Shown piece by piece: positions 10,300-22,700 of a stretch of DNA of 64,000 nucleotides. Every line of letters starts with the position of its first letter. Position 1 is the first letter of the stretch. The position numbers and the translations under genes are program-made. The notes below the pieces were generated by a model. That model did not search any database, was not told the DNA's origin, and saw nothing but the letters and a program-made list of their open reading frames with translations. The DNA comes from Mesostigma viride. Lineage: Eukaryota; Streptophyta; Mesostigmatophyceae; Mesostigmatales; Mesostigmataceae. The stretch is from contig RPFO01000022.1 of the NCBI GenBank assembly GCA_009746045.1, positions 1,050,957-1,114,956 on the forward strand, in the 5' to 3' direction.

Positions 10300-12379
10300 C
10301 TGCATAATGCACGAAGACATGTCCGCATCCACGTTTTGCAGGTCAGAATGCCTTGACTTTTGGACTTCAAGTACGTTAAGAAAGAAAAACATTCAAATGA
10401 TAGGAAAGCAACATGCAAACGGCCGCACCATTGGCCGGGGGGCCCGGCTACGCTTCCGCCCGATGTTTTCCACTGAGCATTGCCTTCGCCTCCCATGTTT
10501 TTGTAACAAACTGGTTATGGAGTGCTCGAGTTTATTTCTGGCCCAACGACGGGTTACAGCGGGGATGGTTTCGATGGTCAATTTTGTACCTCAGTCTAGC
10601 TCATCGCACGGGGCAGCAAGACAACGGGCATCTGCAATCGAGACAACGGGAACCTGCATCCGTAGCTCAATTCACGGGTACCTGATCTTTTTTTGGAATC
10701 ATGCATGGCAAGGATTAGCTGCCTGGTCCACCCTGGAGCTTCCGCCCGAGCCAGTTGGATTCCGCTTTGCTGGCAATGCCGAACGTTTCACTTTGGCATT
10801 TGTAGTAGTTGTTGTTGCCCACGCCGCACATGGGCAGCAGAGATTTGGAAACGGCCGAGGGCATATTCACTTTGCCAGATCGCATTCCAGATTCTAACAA
10901 GATACGACAGGTAGTTGAGTTGAGTTGAGTTGAGTTGAGCTTATTCCCGCGCCGGTGGTCCGACAGAGTTATTAATAGTGTGGATACGAAAGGGAGGCAC
11001 GTGACGCAGTTTTGGCCGGTCGGTCAGGGAGACGCTCAGTCTTGTTGCTGTCTAGACTGTTCTAGAGAGGGGTTCCCCGTTCAGCACACCTGTCGACGCG
11101 ATTCAGAAACCGTTTTTACGAATCAGAGACGGGCGTGGGCAACAACAACAACAACAACAATGTTCAACAGCAACAGCAGAGACGGATGGTTAGGGCCGGA
11201 ATGTGGCAGGGAATCTTTTCACGGCGTCGGCGGAGAGTGCCGGAAAACGGCCATGGTTCGCGACCGGACTTTGGGGTTCGCCACGGTTTCGCGGAAAATC
11301 GCACTCGTGTCGCGTGAACCAATCTTCATCTGCGGTTGAAGTTGCGGATCGACGCCTAAAATTCGGCGTCGCAACTTAACGCGGTAACGCAACCACGCAG
11401 GTAGAATTAGGCTAGCATCCCACGCCCTACTCTCACGGACTTCTATACGGCATTCGAGTGATTCGACAGCTCTCGTCAAGCCCGATCCAGCTGCAGCCAG
11501 CGTTTCGATTAGTGGCGGATTTACGCCGAATGTGGCGGTGACACGCTCATTCATTTGGGGAAAATGTGGCAGTCGGTCGGTACGGAACTGTTTTTCAGCC
11601 CGTCGAAGATGTCGCCACAACTGACGGAACTAGTGCCGGAATGGGCCGTGGTGCTGGTGCTACACCGAGTGTCATTGTGATAGTACCACCGATACTAAAC
11701 ATATCCAGCCCTCGGCCACTATAGATCTCTGCTGCCCTTGGGCGGCGTGGGAAACTGAAACAGCAACCGACAACAACAACAACGACACCGAGTGTCATTG
11801 ATGTTGCTTCGAACGCCACGGGTTGGCCGTGCTGAAAGCGCACGGTAGTTGGTACTACGCCACGGTCGGTTGGCCGTATCAGACTGAGGCGCTAGCCCAC
11901 ATGCTTCCCACCAAAACTGAGATGGGGTGGCGGGGTGGGTCATGGGTGCCGCACTCACTACCGACTAGTGCGATGCTGCAGTTAGGTGGCTATTTATGGC
12001 TATGCACAGGATGTCAGTGTATGCAGGCTTTCAATAGCCTGGTGCCGCGGCAACTTGGGTGCGTGAAGTGACTGAGGGCGCACCTGAACGATTTCCATTT
12101 GCTTCTACTAGTTCACGACGATGGATCTTGGCGCAAAACTCCTGACTCTGCGGCCAAGATGGTACGACTGACAAAAACAGGATATTAGAATTTCCCCGGA
12201 AACTCCTTGACAGTGTGCACATGTCATCACACGCGTCGCCAGACGCGTCGACAAAGGACTTGGGCAGTCACCAGCAAAATTATCGCAAGCCAACCCCCTT
12301 TCACTTGTGAAGCCGTAGAGCTCACCGCACGCTTCGCCATGAGGACTTCTGCTTGGGAAGATGCGCAAATTATTTTTTT
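10300..12379. other. Upstream of PLAC8: non-coding with small repeats
   Basis: A (TTGAG)n run lies near 10,914-10,940, and a CAACAA/CAGCAA run at about 11,140-11,180. The missing 5' exon of the PLAC8 gene may lie here. Between 11,219 and 11,620 the minus strand is open for 133 codons but has no ATG and no family resemblance. Confidence 0.3.
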
Positions 12380-12957
12380 GATGGATGGATGGATGGATGG
12401 ACGGACGGACGGACGGACGGACGGACGGAGGGACGGACGGACGGACGGACGGACGGACGGACGGACGGACGGACGGACGGACGGACGGACGGACGGACGG
12501 ACGGACGGACGGACGGACGGACGGACGGACGGACGGACGGACGGACGGACGGACGGACGGACGGACGGACGGACGGACGGACGGACGGACGGACGGGCGG
12601 GTGGGCCGGCGGGCGGACGGACGGACGGACGGACGGACGGACGGACGGACGGATGGACGGACGGGCGGGTGGGCCGGCGGGCGGGCGGGCGGCGGGCGGG
12701 CGGGCGGGCGGGCGGGCAGGCGGGCGGGCGGCGGGCGGGCGGGCGGGCGGGCGAACGGGCGGGCGGCGGGCGGGCGGACGGACGGACGGACGGACGGACG
12801 GACGGACGGACGGACGGACGGACGGACGGACGGACGGACGGACGGACGGACGGACGGACGGACGGACGGACGGACGGACGGACGGACGGACGGACGGAAG
12901 GAAGGACGGATGGATGGACGGACGGACGGACGGACGGACGGATGGATGGATGGATGG
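12380..12957. repeat. Tetranucleotide array GGAT-GGAC-GGGC-GGAC-GGAT
   Basis: About 575 bp of 4-bp units. The unit changes in blocks: GGAT at both ends, then long GGAC runs, then a GGGC-rich centre (about 12,596-12,775) with occasional GCGG slips. Long open frames in all six phases are translations of the repeat and are not genes. Confidence 0.95.
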
Positions 12958-13065
12958 TTCACTTTTCAATAATTATGCGAGACTGAAACAGACAAGCCTT
13001 TGACCTACCGCCTGACTTCTAACCTCTTCTTGAGGACACGTCCATACAAGCACTATGCAGGATAC

Positions 13066-13180
13066 CAGAGAGACAATCAACGCAGGCTAGAAATCTGGAA
13101 GAAACCGGACCATGGTAGCTCGAGCCTGCTGTTATCTTATCCGCGTTTGTCGAGTCGTTCTGCGCAGGATATAGCTGCAT
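13066..13180 (-). repeat. SINE-like family 2 fragment, inverted
   Basis: It carries the family core in inverse orientation (ACCATGGTAGCTCGAGCCTG) with the start at 'gagacaatcaacgcaggc'. It overlaps the 3' flank of the downstream exon on the minus strand but no exon itself. Confidence 0.5.
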
Positions 13181-13187
13181 AATGGCC

Positions 13188-15175
13188 TCACACACCGTTG
13201 TCGAACGCTTGAATCTGTTCATCCAACAGCTGTATGCATGAGTCCATCACATCCAATTCTCCCTTCAGCAGGTCAACGGCCATGGATATGCGCTCGGACG
13301 TGTGGCCCACAACGTGCCCGACAGTCTTCTGTACGGCCGCGATAGGTCCGCTGCTGGTGGTAGCCTCCTGCAAAAGCGATTCCGATGCACAAGATAAGAC
13401 AAAAGAAAGTATGCAGCAGAAAAGTGAGCTGGCGGCGACAGCATAGAAGGTGGTTGTTTCACCTTATAAAAGGAGCAACCTGCACCATTTAGATGGAACC
13501 GAACACTTCCATCACCATCCAAGGGCTAACACTCGGTGGCTCCGCAACGTGGCAGCATTTACGTATATTTAAGTGTATGCCAGCTTTATTTGCGGCCGTT
13601 CCGAGCTTGGCACTGGATTCGTTGTCTCCACCATCGTGTCGCAGACTTGGTTCAGACCACACATTTGAAAGTGACGTCCTCCGCATTTTTGCCTTCGCAC
13701 CGTGTGCAGTTCTTGCACGTTTGGAAACATGGCATGGCAAACGTGATGACTGACTAGCTAGACCTTTTCAGTGGTTTTCCTTTTGTGGGTATCTTATCGT
13801 AAATGGTGGGAGAGCGATCGCAGCAATGGTGCTCACCACTATACTCGCCTGGCCAGTTAGGCTCGAAACGCACGCCCTGATCAAGCAAGCTGTTTCCGGC
13901 CCCACCGTCTAGGTCATCGAGTCGCTCTTCACGTAAGCCAGCCACAATATCAATGAACAAGGCTACACATTTCCATCTCCATGAATATTCATCATCCTGA
14001 ACGACTCGAAAACGCGGACAAGATAACGGCAGGCTCGAGCTACCATGGTCCACATTCTCCCGATTTCTGGCCGGCGCTGGTTGTCTCCTTTGATACTATC
14101 TGTTAGCTTGCACAAAGTTGATACTTAAGTAACCAGCACCTCCTAGCTTAAGGCGCCTCTCACGCTTGCGTTCGAAACTGTTTTTTTCAGGGGTACGACC
14201 TCTGTCCCGATTTTTCCTCTCACGCTTGGCCAAAACCGGTCGTTTGTTGGCTCGGGCCTCTCACGCTTGACCACATCGCGGAACTAAATTCCAATCGGAT
14301 CGGCGCGCCTCACTGTGGTTTGGCTGGGCAAGGTTTGTCCCGGGCTGTCCCGTTTTTTTGCCGGGACAGCCGGGACAAGCATATGTGCAGCGAGAACTTG
14401 GCGAGATGACACCGACGACACACACCGAGAGTGCCAAACTTCGCTTTCTTTCTTTAAATTCACGCTCACGAGTGAAGAAACTGGACGCGAATAGGAAACT
14501 GGTCACTTGGAATAGGCTTCGGAAATTATGCTTGTCCCAAGCACCCAAAAAACCTGGGATACGCCGGGACGGATCCGAGAAAAAACAGGTTCCGGAGGCT
14601 CCAGCGTGAGAGGCGCCTAACACATGTGTCAATGCACCGTAATATTATGTCCTACCACCTTCAACCTATTCGTCATATCCTAGGGGATAACGGCCAAGAA
14701 GGTGATACAAGAACTCCCGAATCTATGCCTTTGAACCAAATAATCCAAGAGATGTCTCATAGATGTACACACACAACATCAGCAACACATTTCCACTTAC
14801 CGCGGCGTCCACACCCCCGCCCTGCGCCCGCAGACCGCTCAACAGCCGTGCCGCCATCGCCTCCGCCTGCAACAAATGCCGCCCGGGGAGCCCCGCCCGC
14901 AGCTTAACGATGCTCTCCCGCAGGCGGCACGTGGACAGCTGGCGTAGTCTCTCTAGCTGCGCCACGACATCTATTTGTGTAACAATGGTCTCTCTCCCAC
15001 CGCCGGCATCCGTGGAGGCTGCTGCCAGCTGCCCCAGCTTTGCATCCCAGTCCCCCATGCTTGCATCTGCCACAAGCAGACTCCTGCCCGCATCGTCCTC
15101 CTGTCGCGCCGCACGGCCTATCGATTCTTTTGCATCGGCGGCGGCCAGGCGTGCCGCGGTGGACAGCGCGTCAAG
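13188..15175 (-). CDS. Putative C-terminal exons of the SET gene, or a small separate gene
   Basis: Two exons join in phase: 15,175-14,801, ending at a strong donor (gtaagt), and 13,367-13,188, ending in a stop. The first encodes 125 residues rich in Ala, Leu, Arg, Asp and Gln (LDALSTAARLAAADAKES, VVAQLERLRQLSTCRLRES), which look helical. The second ends ISMAVDLLKGELDVMDSCIQ-like with a heptad pattern, then FDNGV-stop. No known domain is recognised. The position directly after the SET gene on the same strand suggests they could be its substrate-binding or coiled-coil C-terminus, but exon 13 at 16,717 ends in a phase that does not join directly to this exon. At least one exon or boundary is therefore missing. 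Confidence 0.4.
13885..14096 (+). repeat. SINE-like family 2 copy
   Basis: Near-identical in layout to 4,896-5,105, from 'gctgtttccggccccaccg' to the ggttgtctcc end. It lies within a probable intron of the minus-strand gene. Confidence 0.55.
14151..14618. mobile_element. MITE-like unit with perfect 16-bp terminal inverted repeats
   Basis: AGGCGCCTCTCACGCT at 14,151-14,166 is the exact reverse complement of 14,603-14,618. The word CCTCTCACGCTTG occurs twice more inside the left third. A hairpin of about 13 bp with a T-rich loop lies at 14,338-14,374. No clear target duplication flanks the unit and there is no transposase, so the superfamily cannot be assigned. Confidence 0.5.
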
Positions 15176-16716
15176 CTCTGGTTTGTGACAGGTGGCAGCA
15201 GGACAGAAACATGTGCAGATGGCAGCATAAATACCTGGCTTCTCTTGTTCGTCTGCTGACCCTGCATTGCCCTGATGCTCTATGTAATGCATCCGTATTG
15301 AGTAATAAATAACCATGGTCATGAAGACAGGGCAGCCTTTAACATTACAGGCAGTGCGGGGAAAAGAGGCACATGAAGGGAGAAATCAAATGAAGCTCAA
15401 GACTGTCATGATTTAGCAGAGCAGTTTGGGCCACGCAATATGGACGCTGGGCGCGGACCGGTGGACTTTCATTTCTGATGTCTCCATCTTCACCTGCCTC
15501 ACAACTGGGGGACTTAAAGAGCGGGGAATGGGAATGTGTGGAATGGGAGCCAAGGCGGTGGGAAGGACACAGTGGTGATGCGCCGTGTGTGCCGGCACTT
15601 GACATACACAAGCAGCCAGCTAAGGGGACTGCAGGTCCAGAATAGGGGATCTGCGACGAAGATGATAACTTGCGGGCCTCAACCCCATGTGAAAGTACTG
15701 ACCGTAGTAATCGCCAAAAGTCCAAACAGTGGGGGCGCTTTGCCCGGTTCTTTCGTGGTATTGTGATATAGCATACAGATGCCTGAGATGGAGATGGAGG
15801 TCGAGATGGAGATGGTGCGGCATGGGGCTGGGGGCATGAGGATTGGCGGGGATGGACGAGCTGGAGGGATGGGATGGGTGGATATGGATAATCGGAACGG
15901 TCGAGGTTGTGGAGCTGGATGGCCAAGGATCAAGAGGGGGCCAGGTGGATAGCCGCCGTCGTACTCATCAGGATCATCCCTATTATGAGACGAGGGACCA
16001 GCAAGTCTCAGAATAGGCCTCGTGTACTTCTCACGGGAACGTCCCAATTGGCAACTCTTACGGTTAACCGTCATTTTAATTCCATGGGTAACTGTCATGG
16101 GTAGCCGTCATTGGCAACGTACGTGGTTGGCTGTCCACCGCCTTGAGCCACGCAAACATCGCCAGGTCGCTGGGCACGTGGTGGTAACTGCGGGTGCAAG
16201 CAGGAGCGAGCAGAGACCGACGCGTTGCACAATAGTGGTGAGACAACATAGAAGAATCGAAACAACATATCGAAACAACATGGTACCGCCACAGCATGGT
16301 GGAGCTAGACAAGGAAGCCGAACAGGCGCCGGTCGGCCGGTGGCAGACTCTTCCTTCTCAATCAGGTACACCCTGCCAGGCCACCCGCAGGGCACCCCAC
16401 CACACCGCGCGCAGTGGCACAGGCTACCCCAGAAGCTGTAGACACAGCCATCCTACCCCAGGCATCAATGCACTCCAGTAAGCACTAAGGTACAGGACAA
16501 CTTCTATGCCCCAAACTGGGTGCCTCGGCCAGGCGGTTCATCCTCCCCCAAGCCTACGATGTCAATACTACTTACAACCGTGCTCTAAAACCTTTCTGAA
16601 CTACACGACCATATAGTCTTTATGAACTACACGGCCATAAGGATAGGGTCACATCGTCCAACGACGCTTCCCGTGCTGGCACGTCCACACACATGAGGCG
16701 ACAAGCGACGGCCCAC

Positions 16717-19700
16717 CTGAGCTCGAACCACTGGCCGCCACTGTCCTTCCCGTCAGGGTACGCCTGTGTCTCAAACTTGAGGCTCCGCAGCAGCTGCATC
16801 TTGGGCTCGCGCAGCGGGTCGTCCAGGTTGAGCGCGCACCAGACGTCCACCTGGACGCGCCCTCCAGGGTGAGCCGAAAACGAGGCAAGGCAGGTTGATA
16901 GGAAATGGACTATGAAGCCTCTTACTCAAAAGGAGGAGGGAGAGAAAACTTGTTCTGTCCGCATATCCAAATGAAGTGGCCAGGACAGCCCAGACGAAAA
17001 ATCCAAAAGGGGAGAAAATGACAAACGGAGGTAACTTCTAGCACCAAGGCCGCACATGTAGGCCGATCACACAGGAGGAAAACAAAAGTGATGCCATCTG
17101 CTCACATGAAGTAGAAATATCGCCCGAACGCGCATTCAGAAAGTTTGTAAGGTGCAGACATGCACAGAATGGCGGACCCATATGACATGGGGCAACTCCT
17201 TTTACTTGTCACCTGTGGTTGTAAAGTGCGAAAACCAAAGCCTTGGCACCAAAGCTGCGCGACCTCTGGTACGCACATGACATTCATTGCAGGTTTGCCG
17301 GTCCCCCCACAACAAACAATTAGAGACCATGTGTCGTTTTGTAATCTGGCATCACGTAGCACCCTGCTAACAGCTGCCACCGCCTCCGCAGGTGCACACC
17401 TACTTGACAGGAGCTCACCACCATGACAGCAATGTACATGCTAGCAGTGTCCTGGCAACACGAGGCTTTGCGAGGGCGGCCCGTCAACCAACGTGTCCAG
17501 AATATTCCGTTTAAGCAGGGCCATCAGCGCCACGCAGCACGCACCGTGTCGTGCACGTTGCCTGGTATGGTGAAGCCGAAATCGAGCAGCAAGTTGCTAT
17601 TGGCTTTCTTGCCGTAGGATGAGAAGATCTGTGACGATGAGGAAAGGCGCATGCAGGGCAAGGCAAAGGAGGCAGCAACAAGCCGTTCCACGTTCGTCAG
17701 TAAAAACAAGTTGGGTGTGAGAACCTCAACCATGGACTTGGCAATGACAACGTCATGTCAAGTGTGACGTGATGTACTCTAATCGCAGTGGGATGCCGTG
17801 CACAGTAGATTGACCGGTGATAGAGGGAGAAACTAGCGCTCTATTAGGGTAGCCACTCAGAGGGAGAAACTAGTGGTCTATTAGGGTAGCCACTCAGAGG
17901 GAGAAACTAGTGGTCTATTAGGGTAGCCACTCAGAGGGAGAAACTAGTGGTCTATTAGGGTAGCCACTCAGAGGGAGAAACTAGCGCTCTATGAGGGTAG
18001 CCACTCAGAGGGACAAACTAGTGGTCTATTAGGGTAGCCACTCAGAGGGAGAAACTAGCGCTCTATTAGGGTAGCCACTCAGAGGGAGAAACTAGTGGTC
18101 TATTAGGGTAGCCACTCAGAGGGACAAACTAGCGCTCTATTAGGGTAGCCACTCAGAGGGAGAAACTAGTGGTCTATTAGGGTAGCCACTCAGAGGGACA
18201 AACTAGTGGTCTATTAGGGTAGCCACTCAGAGGGAGAAACTAGCGCTCTATGAGGGTAGCCACTCAGAGGGAGAGACTAGTGGTCTATTAGGGTAGCCAC
18301 TCAGAGGGAGAAACTAGCGCTCTATTAGGGTAGCCACTCAGAGGGAGAAACTAGCGCTCTATTAGGGTAGCCACTCAGAGGGAGAAACTAGTGGTCTATT
18401 AGGGTAGCCACTCAGAGGGAGAAACTAGCGCTCTATTAGGGTAGCCACTCAGAGGGAGAAACTAGCGCTCTATTAGGGTAGCCACTCAGAGGGAGAAACT
18501 AGTGGTCTATTAGGGTAGCCACTCAGAGGGAGAAACTAGCGCTCTATTAGGGTAGCCACTCAGAGGGAGAAACTAGCGCTCTATTAGGGTAGCCACTCAG
18601 AGGGAGAAACTAGTGGTCTATTAGGGTAGCCACTCAGAGGGAGAAACTAGCGCTCTATTAGGGTAGCCACTCAGAGGGAGAAACTAGCGCTCTATTAGGG
18701 TAGCCACTCAGAGGGAGAAACTAGTGGTCTATTAGGGTAGCCACTCAGAGGGAGAAACTAGCGCTCTATTAGGGTAGCCACTCAGAGGGAGAAACTAGTG
18801 GTCTATTAGGGTAGCCATGCCGAGGCTGGACAAGAGCATGGCCGTCCCAATCAAGAAAGACGAGCACTGGTCGAGGACAGCAGACTCACAAGCACCATCA
18901 AGCCGCATGGCACAAGGCGAGGAGAAACGACCCGCCAAAGAAAGAGTGGAACGCACGGAAGTGCGCAGAAGTGCATCTAGTGTCATGAAGCCTGTCCCTT
19001 CCTGCATCAACAGGGCGCGCCGTCCATCAAGCAACCTATTGGGCACAACGTCCACAATTTGCTAGACATTTGCTAGCCACTTGCTAGCCACTTGCTAGAC
19101 ATTTTGCAAGTCAATTGCTAGTCACTTGCTAGTCACTTGCTAGACATTTGCTAGTCACTTGCTAGTCACTTGCTAGTCACTTGCTAGTCACTTGCTAGTC
19201 ACTTGCTAGTCACTTGCTAGTCACTTGCTAGTCACTTGCTAGTCACTTCCTAGTCACTTGCTAGTCACTTGCTAGTCACTTTCTAGACATTGGCTAGACA
19301 TAACAGCCCAAAGTGGCCGTTGCAGGCCATTGCAGGCCAACTGTGAACCGTTTGTGCTGCACCCTCTAAGCTTGGCGAGGGCATGGAGGGGCCGAGAAGC
19401 TCCTTATGGTCAACAACGAATGGTACCGTGAAACAGGCATTGAGAAGCGCCCAGCGCCGTCAACACGCGCCAGGGGGGAAGACAGGTCCCTGGCCACTCA
19501 CCTGCTCCCCTGGGAAGTAGGCACGGTCTGCCTCAATCTGTAGAAAGTGGGATGTCACGAAAGCAGGAAAACCCGAAACGGTGAAAAGAAAAGACTCGTC
19601 AACGACGGCAGTGATCCTTGTGTCCAGAAGCATGATCAAATTCCCCACACCATCGACAGCAAAGCACGTGTGGCCCGCGAGCCCGCTAGCAATGCGACCT

Positions 19701-22700
19701 AGCTAGCCAAGCTCCTGTCAACACGGCCGATAGTCAGCAGTGGGGCGCCCCGTGTGAGGAGCGACGGACATGCGAGGCAATAGGACAACTTGGCGTGGCA
19801 GCAACCACTGGGGAGCTGCGGGGCTGTTGTCGGGCTTGCGGGTATGCTGTCTGCCAAGGACCAGCGTGATGCAGGGCTACTCCTGGCAGCTGTTTGAATA
19901 CAGATGCCAACAGGGAGAAGAGAGAAAATACCGAGCCTGTATTCCATCTTTTTGCAACAATTGTAATCGAGAAATACCTGGGCCACCAATGGCACCCCGT
20001 CAACCGAATCACCCCTCTACCCTGGCCAACTACACGATGCCCAGGTATGCTAGCTAATGCTTTGTAATTTTATCCTCTGTTACCGCTATTATACATTGAC
20101 CATCATCCTATTGACCTGTGTATGCTAGCTAATACTTTGTAACTTTATCCTATGTTACCGCTATTATACATTGACCATCTACAGCGGCATGCCATCAATT
20201 AGTGTGCCAAGAAGACAGTGGCGCGCCACCACGGGATGTGCAGGTGGGGCATGGCACGGGGGAAACAAGAAGACAGCGGCGCCACCACGGGATGTGCAGG
20301 TGGGGCATGGCACGGGGGAAACAAGAAGACAGCGGCGCCACCACGGGATGTGCAGGTGGGGCATGGCACGGGGGAAACAAGAAGACAGCGGCGCCACCAC
20401 GGGATGTGCAGGTGGGGCATGGCACGGGGGAAACAAGAAGACAGCGGCGCCACCACGGGATGTGCAGGTGGGGCATGGCACGGGGGAACGCGTGGGGGAA
20501 CAAGAAGACAGCTGCGCCACCACGGGATGTGCAGGTGGGGCATGGCACGGGGGAACGCGTGGGGAAACAAGAAGACAGCGGCGCCACCACGGGATGTGCA
20601 GGTGGGGCATGGCACGGGGGAACGCGTGGGGAAACAAGAAGACAGCGGCGCCACCACGGGATGTGCAGGTGGGGCATGGCACGGGGGAACGCGTGGGGAA
20701 ACAAGAAGACAGCGGCGCCACCACGGGATGTGCAGGTGGGGCATGGCACGGGGGAACGCGTGGGGAAACAAGAAGACAGCGGCGCCACCACGGGATGTGC
20801 AGGTGGGGCATGGCACGGGGGAACGCGTGGGGAAACAAGAAGACAGCGGCGCCACCACGGGATGTGCAGGTGGGGCATGGCACGGGGGAACGCGTGGGGA
20901 AACAAGAAGACAGCGGCGCCACCACGGGATGTGCAGGTGGGGCACGGCACGGGGGAACGCGTGGGGAAACAAGAAGACAGCGGCGCCACCATCCACCTTA
21001 CCTCTGCCACCTTCTTGGAATCGTCGTAGCAGAGCATGGCGGTGACGGATGCGTCGTGGTTGACAAAGTCACAAAAGGGGATCTGCAACCAGGCATTCGT
21101 GAGTTGAGTAACATAGAGGGTTGGTCCAAGCGCCGGGGGGACGCAGCCAAGGGCAGCAACCCACAAGAGCAAGTCAAGGGGGGATGGATCGCGATAATGG
21201 TCGCAAAAGAGGGCGGCTTCACAGACACAAACACCTAGGGCGCCGAGGCAAAGAGCGCCCATGGGGAAGGCTCAGCTAGATACACGGTGGGAACGGGTGG
21301 CTGAACCAGCCCGCCACCATCTTACTACAATCCAACTTTACAGGGCTGATGGATGCCCACGTGCCGTCGGGCAGCTGAGTCTCGAACCTGTCAGAGGCAA
21401 CCGCTTGTAGTCGTGGTTGCATCGTTCCCAGTATCAGCTCGTGGCCTATATCGTAACAGGGCGGGCTTATCTACCTGATGTACACTGGCTGATGGGTCTA
21501 CCTGATGATGATGATGATGTCACTGTTGCAGGCTCCACCTCCTCAGTCTAGTTGTGGTGGCATTACTCGTTGCATTTTCTATGATTTATCTGCGGCACGA
21601 CCTGCAGCGTACCATGGTGAGCCGGTCGATGGATTCCAGGTACCAGGCGCGGGAAGACACTGGCGATGTGGGGCAATGTGGGGCGATGTGGGGCGATGTG
21701 GGGCGATGTGGGGCGATGTGGGGCGATGTGGGGCGATGTGGGGCGATGTGGGGCGATGTGGGGCGATGTGGGGCGATGTGGGGCGATGTGGGGGGATGTG
21801 GGGCGATATGAGGCGATGTGGGGCGATGTGGGGCGATGTGGGTCAGCGCGACACGTGAGAGAAAAGGATGGCAGAACACGATGCCCACCGTGATTGAGGA
21901 AACCCGCGTTAATGTGCACGGCAGCGGGTGAGATGGGTGCTGCCTTTCTCGATGGCTAACATAGGGATGGTTTATGTGCGCACGCCACTGTGGCGAAACT
22001 GGTTGGGTTGGCTATCAGTGGGGTGGACAACGGGTAGGCCATATGCCAACTGTGTGGTTTGAGAAGAAACCAGCGGAACCGGTCCGTAGGCACCAGGCCA
22101 AGAAGGACACAAGACGCAACAGGTCAAGGAGAGAGTTCTGGGGTTGAGCCACAACCTCAGTGACAAACCCCAGAAGGTGCTGGGGGGGCCGTCCCGTAGT
22201 TGCTACAGAAAATGTGCCGCGTGCCATGGATACCGCATATCACAGTCACAATGGCGGGCAGCACACGCTTTTTGTATGTGGGGCGCCAGGGCGAGTGAGC
22301 GTAGGTGGGGAGTGGAATCGGAGTATGCGTGGTCAGTGGAAGGGTGGGGTGAGGGGCGTAAGCAGGGGAAAGGGGCCCATGAAAAGGATGGTGAGCATCA
22401 GAAACCAGGGGTGGCAAGGGGGCGCAGGGAGGCAAGGCATTGTTGCCTTATCAAGTGTAATAAGTGCACAGTGTGTTTCAGAGACAAAGATAAGCTATAC
22501 ACGAAATGGGCTATTGTGTCGACAAGGCACCCAGACAGGTGCCCGAAGAGGTCAAGGAAGATGTTTGCGAGGGTGGATGTGAAAGCTCGCAACATGTTTC
22601 TGTTATTGATGGCAAGAGAAGTCGGCACTTTTCCCCATGCAGCCAGGGGCTTACCACATGTGAATGCATACTTCAAGTCATCAAGCGTGGGAGCTCCTTT

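Noticed and set aside
11219-11620. 133-codon minus-strand frame as the first PLAC8 exon
   Set aside because: It has no ATG and no signal or motif. No donor gives the two bases needed by the PLAC8 acceptor at 10,299 with confidence.
12108-13003. Long open frames of RPSVRPSV and DGRTDGRT type
   Set aside because: A 4-bp repeat without stops is open in all phases. The frames follow the array and not codon use.
17824-18817. TTAGGG words, possible interstitial telomere
   Set aside because: The period is 37 bp and TTAGGG occurs once per unit as TATTAGGGTAG. A telomeric tract would repeat every 6-8 bp.
17824-18817. CRISPR-like array
   Set aside because: There are no unique spacers between repeats and the locus is an intron of a eukaryotic gene.
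20171-21262. Several 250-355 codon frames on both strands
   Set aside because: They read through the 56/67-bp minisatellite inside intron 10 of the SET gene. The only real coding piece is the 81-bp exon at 21,002-21,082.
21563-21919. MWGDVGRCGA and HIAPHRPTSP frames
   Set aside because: Translations of the 10-bp array next to exon 8.
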